From assembly GCF_036858155.1 (NCBI RefSeq), contig NZ_JAAEJX010000014.1:1-28743 (forward strand): DNA of 28,743 nt, read 5' to 3'. Both the position numbers and the translations under genes were made by a program. The notes under the pieces were generated by a model. The model saw nothing but the letters and a program-made list of their open reading frames with translations. It was not told the DNA's origin and did no database searches. Shown piece by piece: positions 7,612-15,186 of this stretch. The first letter of the stretch is position 1. Each line of letters starts with the position of its first letter. This DNA is from Liberibacter brunswickensis. GTDB lineage: Bacteria > Pseudomonadota > Alphaproteobacteria > Rhizobiales > Rhizobiaceae.

Positions 7612-7910
7612 TTAATATTTTTTAATCGACTGAGATTGAAATTGAATTCTATTTATTTCTTGAGTTATTTTTTGTGCTAAAACGTCATCTGTTTTGTTTT
7701 GTATAAGTGAATCTAGAATAAAAGATTCTTTCCCTTCTCGAAAAGCGTTTAATGCTATTATGCGAGCGGTAATAATATATATTTTATTTTTTAATTCTTG
7801 ATCTGAGATATCGTTTGATTTTTTAAATAATATTTTAGATGTTTCTTCTACTTGAAGACAAATATTGCGTACGATATCAGATTCTAAATTTTTTTTTTAG
7901 CAGAAAACAA
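7612..7910 (-). pseudogene. Roughly 100-residue gene out of frame at a run of ten A
   Basis: On the minus strand a TTG at 7910-7908 follows GAGGA with good spacing and opens as L-F-S-A-K. A tract of ten A (7898-7889) follows directly. As written, this frame meets a TAG just after the tract. With one more A (or two fewer) it continues into a long open frame: NLESDIVRNICLQVEETSK, then DISDQELKNKIYIITARIIA, then ALNAFREGKESFILDSLIQ, ending IKKY-stop at 7612. Retention of a ribosome binding site, a start and some 90 clean codons suggests very recent loss, rescue by slippage on the A-tract, or a miscounted homopolymer. Family not recognised; predicted helical and soluble. Confidence 0.55.
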
Positions 7911-8304
7911 GTATTTATCCTCGTGAGAAATTATTCTTTAAATCATACTACTTATTTTAAGCAAAATTAACAACATATCAATTCTCATATCAATTAGCAT
8001 ATAAATACTAATTTATAACTGCTAATTATATTCAAACAAGATAAATAAAGGTTTGAGAAAGATCAAAAGTCTTTATTGTAAATTAATTTTACACTCAATT
8101 ACTAGTAAAATATTATTTTTTAAATAATCAACCTATATATGAATTTAAAAATATTATAACAATCAACTTAGTTGCAAATTATAATGATAATTGCAATTTT
8201 TTTGATTTTTTTCTTGATATGATTGTACTTTTTTATGTTAAAAAAATTATTTATCCACAAATAATGAAGATAACAAACACATTATAATAGGAAGATTTAT
8301 TATT

Positions 8305-8369
8305 ATACTTGGAATTGTCATAAGGTAGTATACAATACTTAGAATTGTTCCAAATTGATTGCTATACTT
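8305..8369 (+). repeat. ATACTT direct repeats at ~30-base spacing upstream of chpT
   Basis: ATACTTGGAATTGT (8305-8318) and ATACTTAGAATTGT (8335-8348) differ at one of 14 bases and start exactly 30 bases apart, about three helical turns. A third ATACTT begins at 8364 inside the promoter spacer. They could be binding sites for a regulator on one face of the DNA. Confidence 0.4.
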
Positions 8370-8383
8370 TACATATTTATAAT
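8355..8383 (+). promoter_or_regulatory. Putative sigma-70 promoter for chpT
   Basis: TTGATT (8355-8360), a 17-base spacer and a perfect TATAAT (8378-8383). The predicted start is near 8390, giving a leader of about 78 bases before the GTG at 8468. The ATACTT repeats overlap and precede it. Confidence 0.5.
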
Positions 8384-8467
8384 TCAATCTAAATAAGGAA
8401 AAAATAATCTGTATAAGTAGCGGTATTTCGATGGAAATTTGATGAACTTTTGAGGAGAAAAATATCG

Positions 8468-9118
8468 GTGGCTAAAAATATTTATTTCAATCTTTCTTCA
8501 ATTAATCTTGTTGCGTTGATGTGTAGTCGTATTTGTCATGATATTATTTCGCCGATAGGTGCAATTCATAATAGTTTGGAATTGTTAGATGAGGTTGGAG
8601 TTGAAGATGAAGCTATGCAACTTATTCGTTTAAGTAGTATGAATGCCATAATTCGTCTCAAGTTTATTAGGTTAGCTTTTGGTTATTCTGGATCCGTCCA
8701 TTCTTCAGTTTGTTTAGAGGATATTAAACAGATTATTAAAGAATTCGTATCTATTGATAAGAGAGTGCAAGTATTTTGGAAAAGTGATGTAATAGATATA
8801 TCTAGGGAAAAATCAAAACTTTTGCTTAATATTTTTATGGTAGCATATGCTTCTATTCCTAGGGGAGGAGTAGTTACAATATCTATTAATAATTCAAAAA
8901 CAGATAATATTTTCTCTCTTAAAATAAATGGTAAGTCGGTGCGATTGCCTGAAAAATTCATTCAGATCATCAATGGGAATGAAGATATTCAAATTGATTC
9001 ACATGACGTTCAATTTTATTATGCTGTATTATTAGCTAATGATAACAAAATGAAGATATTGTATGAGAATATCGATCATAGGAACGTTTCTCTATCTTTA
9101 TTAGAAAAATATAAATAA
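8468..9118 (+). CDS. chpT: Histidine phosphotransferase ChpT
   Basis: Passes phosphate from the CckA hybrid kinase to the CtrA and CpdR receivers in the alphaproteobacterial cell-cycle phosphorelay. The dimerisation helix carries the phosphoacceptor motif: LVALMCSRICHDIISPIGAI, with His24 of the CHD triplet counted from the GTG start. NSLELLDE follows. The remaining ~140 residues form the degenerate kinase-like fold of the family, without an ATP-binding G-box. I chose the GTG at 8468 because GAGGAG ends ten bases before it; the upstream in-frame TTG at 8450 overlaps that Shine-Dalgarno. The protein is about 216 residues. It lies about 1.3 kb from ctrA, a cluster I recall as typical of rhizobia. 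Confidence 0.85.
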   Translation: MAKNIYFNLSSINLVALMCSRICHDIISPIGAIHNSLELLDEVGVEDEAMQLIRLSSMNAIIRLKFIRLAFGYSGSVHSSVCLEDIKQIIKEFVSIDKRVQVFWKSDVIDISREKSKLLLNIFMVAYASIPRGGVVTISINNSKTDNIFSLKINGKSVRLPEKFIQIINGNEDIQIDSHDVQFYYAVLLANDNKMKILYENIDHRNVSLSLLEKYK

Positions 9119-9216
9119 ATATATTTATAATTGTATATTATTTAATCGTAATTAGGTATTAATTTATAGTTTTTATGAGAGAATGATCAATATTCAAAAT
9201 ATCAAGGAATAATTTC

Positions 9217-9600
9217 ATGAATAAACTTCTTTTGGTTGATTCTTCTCATATCGTTAGAAAAGTAGGTGGATATCTCTTTAGTGATTTTGGCTTTTCAGTA
9301 TTTGAAGCTTCTGATGTACATGGGGCACGTGAATTTTGCAAAAAAGAGTCGTTGCCTGATTTTTTTGTGCTTGATGAATCTTTAGAAGGTATTTTAGATT
9401 TTATTTCTCATGTTCGAAAAATTCCTCTAAATACTAGTGTATTTATTTACTATCTTCTTTTTGAAGTGGATTTTGAAAAGATGATCGCTGGTGCTAAAGC
9501 TGGAGCAGATAGTTTTCTACTTAAACCATTTAACCGCGAAACTCTCCAGTTTGCCATGAGAGAATTGCCGCAGATTAAGAAATTGCAAGATAAAGATTAA
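9217..9600 (+). CDS. Degenerate single-domain response regulator (CheY-like)
   Basis: 127 residues, a lone receiver domain with no output domain. It opens KLLLVDSSHIVRKVGGYLF, like the CheY-type protein found beside chpT in related bacteria (VDDSSVIRKVAR as I recall it). Asp53 in FVLDES is the phosphoacceptor position and Lys103 in FLLKPF is kept. However, the acidic pair near the start is Asp8-Ser9 instead of Asp-Asp, the usual Thr/Ser of strand 4 is replaced in FIYYLLFE, and the MP after the Asp is missing. Phosphorylation or its readout is therefore probably weakened. AGGA stands about eight bases before the ATG. It lies about 100 bases downstream of chpT and converges on ctrA. Confidence 0.75.
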   Translation: MNKLLLVDSSHIVRKVGGYLFSDFGFSVFEASDVHGAREFCKKESLPDFFVLDESLEGILDFISHVRKIPLNTSVFIYYLLFEVDFEKMIAGAKAGADSFLLKPFNRETLQFAMRELPQIKKLQDKD

Positions 9601-9630
9601 TTTTTTTGATTTAAAACGAACAATCATTTA

Positions 9631-9645
9631 AGTATAAAAAATACT
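9631..9645. terminator. Small hairpin between convergent genes
   Basis: AGTAT (9631-9635) and ATACT (9641-9645) pair around AAAAA. It lies just beyond the receiver-gene stop and may help terminate that gene or ctrA. The stem is weak. Confidence 0.25.
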
Positions 9646-9653
9646 GGCAGTAC

Positions 9654-9685
9654 GATAAAGGAGAAAGGGTAATTTCTCCCTTATC
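9654..9685. terminator. Strong stem-loop between the receiver gene and ctrA
   Basis: GATAA, an A, GGAGAAA (9654-9666) pairs with TTTCTCC, a C, TTATC (9673-9685), leaving one A-C mismatch and a six-base loop: twelve pairs in all. It lies in the 117-base gap between two convergent genes, the place for a bidirectional terminator. Neither side has a clean T-run, so it may instead act as a 3'-end stabiliser. Confidence 0.5.
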
Positions 9686-9717
9686 CATAAGCCTATTATG
9701 ACAATGCATCGTAATAT

Positions 9718-10428
9718 TTACGCAGTTTCTAGATATTCGCATGCTTCGTCTCTTTCGCTTTCTCTCAACACATATCCACGTCCCCAGACTGTTTCGATGT
9801 AGTTTTTGCCTTCAGCTGCATTACTTAGTTTTTTACGCAACTTACAAATAAACACATCAATGATTTTTACTTCTGGTTCATCCATTCCATCATATAAATG
9901 ATTTAGGAACATCTCTTTAGTAAGAGTCGTGTTTTTACGTAGAGAAAGCAATTCTATCATTTGGTATTCTTTTCCAGTAAGATGAATTCTATGTCCCTGA
10001 ACTTCAACAGTTTTTGCATCAAGATTAACTACTAAATCTCCAGTAACTATAACCGACTGTGCATGACCTCTAGATCTACGTACGATTGCATGTATACGTG
10101 CTACAAGCTCATCTTTATTAAGAGGTTTACTTATATAGTCATCAGCTCCATATCCTAATCCTCGAACCTTGTCTTCTATACTAGACATGCCAGATAATAT
10201 GCATACGGGAGTTGAAATTTTTGCCATCCGAAGAATACGCAAAACTTCGAATCCAGATATATCAGGAAGATTAAGATCTAATAGTATTATATCGTAATCG
10301 TAAAATTTACCAAGATCTACCCCATCTTCTCCTAAATTAGTAACATAGACATTAAAATTTTCTGACTTTAACATCAGCTCAATGCTATGAGCTAACGCGC
10401 TATCATCTTCAATCAGCAAAACTCGCAT
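9718..10428 (-). CDS. ctrA: Cell-cycle master response regulator CtrA
   Basis: OmpR-type transcription factor that controls division, polar and flagellar genes in alphaproteobacteria and can block replication initiation. The receiver domain starts MRVLLIEDDSALAHSIELML, has the phosphoacceptor Asp51 (IILLDLNLPDISGFE) and the lysine in ISKPLNKDELVARI. The winged-helix domain includes HLTGKEYQMIELLSLRK and IDVFICKLRKKL and ends with WGRGYVLRE. From the ATG at 10428 it has 236 residues. GGGAG seven bases upstream fixes this start; another ATG five codons earlier overlaps that Shine-Dalgarno. The product ends LETA. It is divergent from the FliJ-like gene, with CtrA-like boxes in the shared upstream region suggesting autoregulation. 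Confidence 0.96.
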   Translation of the reverse strand: MRVLLIEDDSALAHSIELMLKSENFNVYVTNLGEDGVDLGKFYDYDIILLDLNLPDISGFEVLRILRMAKISTPVCILSGMSSIEDKVRGLGYGADDYISKPLNKDELVARIHAIVRRSRGHAQSVIVTGDLVVNLDAKTVEVQGHRIHLTGKEYQMIELLSLRKNTTLTKEMFLNHLYDGMDEPEVKIIDVFICKLRKKLSNAAEGKNYIETVWGRGYVLRESERDEACEYLETA

Positions 10429-10655
10429 TAACAATCTCCCCATAATAATACAAATTTAAGGTTAATAGGAATAGAACTAAACTTTTATAATCGTCTTAAT
10501 CACGATCACCAAAGAACGATCACCAAAGATAGATAAAATAAATAGGAAAGAGTAACTATTATATTACTTAATGATTTCCTGTAACATTCACTCAGCAAGA
10601 TAGGAAAACCTATATTTTTACACTAAACGCCTATTTTTCTAAACTTTATCCATCT

Positions 10656-10664
10656 ATGGTTAAC
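10656..10664 (-). promoter_or_regulatory. Candidate CtrA half-site
   Basis: ATGGTTAAC on the plus strand reads GTTAACCAT on the minus strand, containing TTAACCAT, a CtrA-associated element described in alphaproteobacteria. It is about 230 bases upstream of ctrA. An eight-base match can occur by chance here. Confidence 0.35.
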
Positions 10665-10697
10665 AAGTCTACCTCCATTTAATTAAAAAGTATCTCG

Positions 10698-10713
10698 TTT
10701 ACCACCTTTTAAC
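10698..10713 (+). promoter_or_regulatory. Candidate CtrA box (TTTA-N7-TTAAC)
   Basis: TTTACCACCTTTTAAC fits the full CtrA consensus TTAA-N7-TTAAC with one mismatch in the first half. It lies between ctrA and the FliJ-like gene and could serve either. Confidence 0.35.
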
Positions 10714-10862
10714 GTTGATACCTTATTATTAACTATGCTCGTAAATGAAAGGTTACTATTTGTTAATTTAAGGGCGATAGTGTTCATTTTTTTTAATTTT
10801 TTACATTAATTTTTTAAAAATAGTGATTAATACAGTATTTTATTGGTGGAGTACAATATATT

Positions 10863-11168
10863 ATGAGATTAAAAGAGCAAAAAACTAGTTTAAAAGAAGA
10901 TTTTCAGCTTAATGATCAGAAATGCCAATTACAACAATTGCGAGCTACTATACTAGAATTTAGGAGAATAGTATCTGCTTTAGAAAGACAGATATCCATA
11001 GAGGAAAGAAAAGTTGGTATTTATGACAAAAGTCACTTTGCTTATCCTATTTTAGCTAAGTCTGCTCGACAAAGAGCTGATAACCTTCTTATTTCAATTA
11101 GAGATCTTTTGTTGCGACAAGAAATGCTAGAAGCTAATTTAGAAAATAAATCCAATGTCTGTAAATAA
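10863..11168 (+). CDS. Small coiled-coil protein, probable FliJ-like flagellar export protein
   Basis: 101 residues, strongly charged and almost entirely helical. A first heptad-rich helix (LQQLRATILEFRRIVSALERQI) and a second (RQRADNLLISIRDLLLRQEM) are joined by a short segment containing HFAYP. This two-helix layout and the position beside ctrA suggest the FliJ-type protein I recall in this neighbourhood of rhizobial genomes. FliJ assists the FliI ATPase in flagellar type III export, but no other flagellar gene is in the window, so the role here is uncertain. GGTGGAG lies about 12 bases before the ATG, rather far. A generic coiled-coil protein is the alternative. Confidence 0.55.
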   Translation: MRLKEQKTSLKEDFQLNDQKCQLQQLRATILEFRRIVSALERQISIEERKVGIYDKSHFAYPILAKSARQRADNLLISIRDLLLRQEMLEANLENKSNVCK

Positions 11169-11323
11169 TTGTATATAAAATAATTAATGAATCTATCTAA
11201 GATTGCATTATCTAAAATATTAATCAGAAATACCATTTCCGATTCCACTTAAGCTATTTAAAAAAAATACCTTTTTTATAATTTTCCTGTCAGTTTATAT
11301 TTTCTTTAGTTTTGATGTGTTTT

Positions 11324-11599
11324 TTATTCTCGATACTTTTGTATTTGAGTTATGCGTAATCCTGCAAGACCATGTTGAACAATTGACGCTTGCCAAGATA
11401 GAAATTCTTCTACTGTAAGAGTGTAAATCTGACATGCTTCTTCAAGGCTTAGCAAACCACCTTGTACTGCAGCTACAACCTCTGCTTTTCTTCTTACTAC
11501 CCAACGTCTCGTATTGGGAGGGGGTAGATTAGCTATAGTAAGAGGACTTCCGTCTGGACCTATTACATACTTCATATTAGACTGTATTTTTTCTGTCAT
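11324..11599 (-). CDS. sciP: CtrA inhibitor SciP (DUF1153 family)
   Basis: Small helix-turn-helix protein that in Caulobacter binds CtrA and stops it activating its own promoter and other targets in G1. The sequence matches the family almost throughout: MKYVIGPDGSPLTIANLPPP, then RRWVVRRKAEVVAAVQGGLL, SLEEACQIYTLTVEEFLSWQ and HGLAGLRITQIQKYR. I chose the ATG at 11599 (MTEKIQSNMKY), because relatives begin with a similar short lead. An in-frame GTG at 11617 would add six residues; neither start has a strong Shine-Dalgarno. It converges on the FliJ-like gene and, with ChpT and CtrA, makes a compact control cluster. Confidence 0.92.
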   Translation of the reverse strand: MTEKIQSNMKYVIGPDGSPLTIANLPPPNTRRWVVRRKAEVVAAVQGGLLSLEEACQIYTLTVEEFLSWQASIVQHGLAGLRITQIQKYRE

Positions 11600-12139
11600 C
11601 GTTAGTTTTATACTCACTTAAAGTTTAATAACTTTTGTGATTATAGTATATTAAATTTAATGAACATCTAATTTTCATGCCTTTAAAATGAATAAAATCA
11701 TGAAAAAATACGTTTTTTTTGTTTTTTTTAGACTTTATTCGAATTTTAATTTTTTTTAAATATAAAATATTGTAAACAGTTTATTACTTTTTATATTATA
11801 TTTTTATAAATTATTCTAAAAATAGACTATGATTTTAAAATTATTATAAAATTACACTTACTATAGTATTACTCAATAATATTGAGTTTTATATTTTTAT
11901 ATGATAGGTTAGCTAAAATTTTTAATTGTTGTTTATAACATAGGAAAGATAGGCGTAACCATTATGGTTTATTTTATTTGTAAAATTATTAATGTGATGA
12001 CTTTCTAGCCATTCATTGTAGATTGCAAATGGTTGTTAATACTATGAAGTATTAATAGAAAATTGGATATAGAGCGTTGCTTAGAATTATTTTTCTTACG
12101 GTCTTGAATTTTATATATAATAAAGTGAGTTAACGTATC
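11600..12139. other. AT-rich noncoding spacer between sciP and the livM-like gene
   Basis: No ORF of note on either strand. It contains two short perfect dyads, ACTCAATA-A-TATTGAGT (11871-11887) and AACCAT-T-ATGGTT (11957-11969), which could be operator sites for the downstream permease gene. In related genomes livM usually follows livH; nothing resembling livH is left here. Confidence 0.4.
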
Positions 12140-13207
12140 ATGACAACATTTTTTTTAAAGTTAAATAAATACGATAGGATTTTATGTATTTTGGCGGCAA
12201 TATATCCTATTGTTATCTTTTCGTTCTTTGGTGCTAGTAAAGCACAATATTACATAGGTAATATCGGAATTCGTATACTTATATATGTGATTATGGCTTG
12301 GGGGTTAAGTATTGTTGTTGGGAGTTTAGCATTATTAAGCCTTAATTCCGTCATTGCATATGCGGTAGGTGCATATTCCTATGTTATACTAGGTAGGTTC
12401 TATGGGATATCTCCAATTCTATTAGTACCTTTATCAGCTATTATTTCTGGTATTATTGGTATAGTTCTTGCTTTGCCTTCTCTTAGGTTTCGAGGTGATT
12501 ATTTAGCAATTTTAACGTTGATTATGTCGGCAGTTTTTCATGATATTTTGATAAAATGGAAGGCAGTCACTAATGGAAAAGTTGGGCTCTATGTTTCTGA
12601 TAGTATTTTGTTTCTTGGGGTAGATCTTAAATCACTTGTTGGTTTTTTTCGATATAATCCTTCAGGTGTTTTTTATAAGATATTTATGTACTACGTTTTG
12701 TTGCTTGTATGTTTCTTTTCAGTCTGGATAATTTTATGGTTGCGTCGTAAATCTATCAGTAATGCTTGGAGAACGATTAGAGATAATCAAAAAGCTTTTT
12801 TCTCATTTAATTCAGCAATTATTTTTGCCAAATTATCTGCATTTGCTGTAAGTTCTATGTTTGCAGGTATAGCAGGAGCTTTTTTGGTTGCATCAGGTTC
12901 AACTAGGATAGTATCTCCAGATATGTTTAAAATGTCTGAGAGTATAACAGTATTGTCTCTTGTTATTCTTGGAGGAATGACTTCTCTTTCTAAAATTGCT
13001 AGGACTGTAATAATTATCGTTGGTGGGATAGAAATTTTTTGTGGATCTAAATTATATTATTTAAATTCATTTTTAAAATTTGACTGTTCGTTTAGTTCAC
13101 GTAGTACTGCTTTAATGATTGCATCGTTATTTTTAGTAATATTATTGAAATCCCATTCTTTACTTAAGTTGCGAAATCCTTCGCCTTTCACAGACCTTAG
13201 AAAGTAA
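12140..13207 (+). CDS. livM: LivM-type branched-chain amino-acid ABC transporter permease
   Basis: Integral inner-membrane permease subunit of a HAAT-family uptake system. About ten hydrophobic segments span 355 residues. Family landmarks are WGLSIVVGSLALLSL near residue 54, the RFRGDYLAILTL loop, and the EAA-like coupling region AWRTIRDNQKAF followed by AKLSAFAVSSMFAGIAGAF. RIVSPDMFKMSESITVL and VILGGMTSL complete the match. The usual GIN after the coupling helix is replaced by FFSFNS, and the C-terminus ends in a short basic tail. Neither the LivH permease, the LivG/LivF ATPases nor a binding protein is next to it, so it is an orphan here. Whether it still works depends on partners elsewhere. 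Confidence 0.8.
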   Translation: MTTFFLKLNKYDRILCILAAIYPIVIFSFFGASKAQYYIGNIGIRILIYVIMAWGLSIVVGSLALLSLNSVIAYAVGAYSYVILGRFYGISPILLVPLSAIISGIIGIVLALPSLRFRGDYLAILTLIMSAVFHDILIKWKAVTNGKVGLYVSDSILFLGVDLKSLVGFFRYNPSGVFYKIFMYYVLLLVCFFSVWIILWLRRKSISNAWRTIRDNQKAFFSFNSAIIFAKLSAFAVSSMFAGIAGAFLVASGSTRIVSPDMFKMSESITVLSLVILGGMTSLSKIARTVIIIVGGIEIFCGSKLYYLNSFLKFDCSFSSRSTALMIASLFLVILLKSHSLLKLRNPSPFTDLRK

Positions 13208-13670
13208 CTATGCTTGGATTATATATCTACTATTTAAGGTTATTTTTAAATTGTATTAGAAGCTTTCAATGCGTAAAATGTAACTTTTAGTTATGATCAA
13301 GGATATTTTATTCTATTGGTTTAATAACAAAATATTATAAATTTATTTTTGTTGTGTTTTTCTGATTGATTGCTTCATATTATTTTCTGGAAAATAGTTG
13401 CATGGTATAATAAAAGAATATATCTCTACATAGGTAGATAAGAAATTAATATGCAATGATTTCATGTATTGCAAAAGTATTAGTGTTTTTTGCATTACTT
13501 GGTGATTTTCTGCAAATTATTATTGTAAATAATATTTCGTTGTATCTTTACTTTGAATTCTATTCTACTTAGTCGTTGTTATGTCATATCTTTGTTTGAG
13601 TTTATGTGCTTGTTTTATGGTTTTTTTAATCTATAATACAATTGGTTAATTATTTGGTTGGGGTTTTTAT
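13208..13670. other. Noncoding spacer upstream of tig
   Basis: No credible gene. A weak hairpin TGCAAT/ATTGCA (13452-13473) lies in the middle, and a 22-codon ATG frame beginning near 13581 is too short to call. The end contains the tig ribosome binding site. Confidence 0.4.
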
Positions 13671-15044
13671 ATGCAAGTTATTGAAAAATTTTCAGAGGGA
13701 TTAAAGAGAGAATTAGATGTGATTGTGCCTTCCAGTCAATTAACTGATATTTTTAATAATCGCATGGATGATATAAAAAATAGTGCTAATATTAAAGGTT
13801 TTCGTCCAGGAAAAGTTCCTATATCGCATATTAAATCAATATATGGAAAGTCTATCCTTTCTGAAGTTATTGATAAAATGATTAAAGATATTGTTCCTGA
13901 AGTTCTTTCTAAAAGAGATGAAAGGGCTGCTATGAGACCAAAAATTACCATTAATGAAGGAGAAGATGAAGTAACTCCTCGTTTAATGGATAAAGCTGCT
14001 GATCTAAAGTTAAACTTGTTATACGATGTACTTCCTAAGATTGAGATTTATCCTTTTGATGATTTGCAGATAACTATGGATGTTTGTCAAGTGGATGAGG
14101 CTGATATTGACAAACAGATTACTGATATTGCAAAAAATAATGTTTTATTTGAAATAAAAGAAAAACAAGCTGAAATTGGTGATAAAGTTAACATAGATTA
14201 TACTGTATCTGTTGATGATGCTATAATCGAAAATTATTCTAAGAAGAACGTTCAGTTTATTGTAGGTTCTGACGATTTATTTTCAGAAACAACAGATATT
14301 TTAGTAGATCTTAAAGCTGGAGATAAAAAAAAAATAGATCGTTTTTTCCCAGAAAATCATTCTATGAAAGATTTGGCTGGTAAAAAAGTTGTTATGAATT
14401 TTTATATTAATTCGGTTTCATCTCCCCTTCCTGCAGTGGTGAATAATGATTTAGCTGTTAGATTAGGTTTTGAATCGGAAAAGGCTATGAGGGATTTATG
14501 TGCTCAAAAAATAAAACAACATTCTGAGTTAGCAATCAGACAAAGAGTTAAACGTCAGGTTCTAGATTATATAAGCAATAAGTATGTCTTTGATGTTCCA
14601 GAATCCCTCGTGGAAAATGAATATAATAGTATAGTACAGAGAATACGAGCCAGTATGAATTCTGCTGGTAAAAGCTCAGAAGATGCATATCCTATTAAGG
14701 AAGATGATGTTCAAGAGTATCGTATGTTAGCAAAACGTCGAGTTCTAACAGGTATTGTTTTAGGGACAATAGGTGAAAAAAATAGCATAGATGTTACAGA
14801 AGAAGAGATGCAATCGGCTTTATATCAACAGTTAAGTCGTTTTCCTGGTCACGAGAAGAAAATGCTTGAGTATTATCAAAAATCTCCTAATGCTATTGCT
14901 GAATTGAGAGCTCCAATTTTTGAAGAAAAAGTCGTTGATTTTATAATAAAAAATGCACAGATCGTAGATAGAAAAGTTACTTTAGATCAGTTATTTGAAG
15001 AATCTAGTAAATCTTCTGAAGAAGATTCATCTGATGAAAATTAA
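13671..15044 (+). CDS. tig: Trigger factor, ribosome-associated chaperone
   Basis: Binds the ribosome exit tunnel and shields nascent chains. It is full length at 457 residues. The ribosome-docking signature is GFRPGKVP at about residues 43-50. A PPIase (FKBP-like) domain occupies about 165-245, opening IGDKVNIDYTVSVDD, then AGDKKKIDRFFPENH and LAGKKVVMNFYI. The helical substrate cradle follows, with an acidic tail SSKSSEEDSSDEN. In the PPIase domain the usual F-x-G-G and I-P-G-F-E motifs are replaced by IENYSKKN and LFSETTD, so prolyl isomerase activity is probably lost while the chaperone cradle is kept. GGGG stands seven bases before the ATG. It converges on the phosphatase gene. Confidence 0.95.
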   Translation: MQVIEKFSEGLKRELDVIVPSSQLTDIFNNRMDDIKNSANIKGFRPGKVPISHIKSIYGKSILSEVIDKMIKDIVPEVLSKRDERAAMRPKITINEGEDEVTPRLMDKAADLKLNLLYDVLPKIEIYPFDDLQITMDVCQVDEADIDKQITDIAKNNVLFEIKEKQAEIGDKVNIDYTVSVDDAIIENYSKKNVQFIVGSDDLFSETTDILVDLKAGDKKKIDRFFPENHSMKDLAGKKVVMNFYINSVSSPLPAVVNNDLAVRLGFESEKAMRDLCAQKIKQHSELAIRQRVKRQVLDYISNKYVFDVPESLVENEYNSIVQRIRASMNSAGKSSEDAYPIKEDDVQEYRMLAKRRVLTGIVLGTIGEKNSIDVTEEEMQSALYQQLSRFPGHEKKMLEYYQKSPNAIAELRAPIFEEKVVDFIIKNAQIVDRKVTLDQLFEESSKSSEEDSSDEN

Positions 15045-15146
15045 TATATTAAATCTTACTCATAATAAAACATTACTTCAAATTTCTTGATTGTTGTACA
15101 AATGATATAATAAAAATGTTTTTAATATATTTATTATTCGGGGAAC

Positions 15147-15181
15147 ATTTAACTGGTTAAATTTTATAATTTTAATTTAAC
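15147..15181. terminator. Inverted repeats between convergent tig and phosphatase genes
   Basis: GTTAAATT (15156-15163) pairs with AATTTAAC (15174-15181) across ten bases. An upstream ATTTAAC (15147-15153) can alternatively pair with GTTAAAT (15156-15162). The element sits immediately beyond the end of the minus-strand gene, so it is a candidate bidirectional terminator made of A/T pairs. Confidence 0.35.
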
Positions 15182-15186
15182 AGGAA

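Larger units (their letters stand above)
7911..8467. other. AT-rich spacer carrying the chpT promoter region
   Basis: No coding sequence is seen. The right end holds repeated ATACTT boxes and a near-consensus promoter, reported separately. The left part (7920-8280) is low-complexity. Confidence 0.45.
10429..10862. other. Divergent promoter region of ctrA and the FliJ-like gene
   Basis: No coding sequence seen. It contains two sequences resembling CtrA recognition elements (10656-10664 and 10698-10713) and a short tandem CGATCACCAAAGA repeat near 10502-10528. Confidence 0.5.

Noticed and set aside
4990..7910. An active mobile element, CRISPR array or insertion sequence in the decayed island
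   Set aside because: No transposase or integrase motifs, no terminal inverted repeats, no target-site duplications and no regularly spaced repeats were found.
11871..11887. Perfect dyad ACTCAATA-A-TATTGAGT as a regulatory site or terminator
   Set aside because: It is about 250 bases from the nearest start, has a one-base centre that cannot loop and no T-run; such dyads arise easily in A/T-rich DNA. It is mentioned only in the spacer entry.
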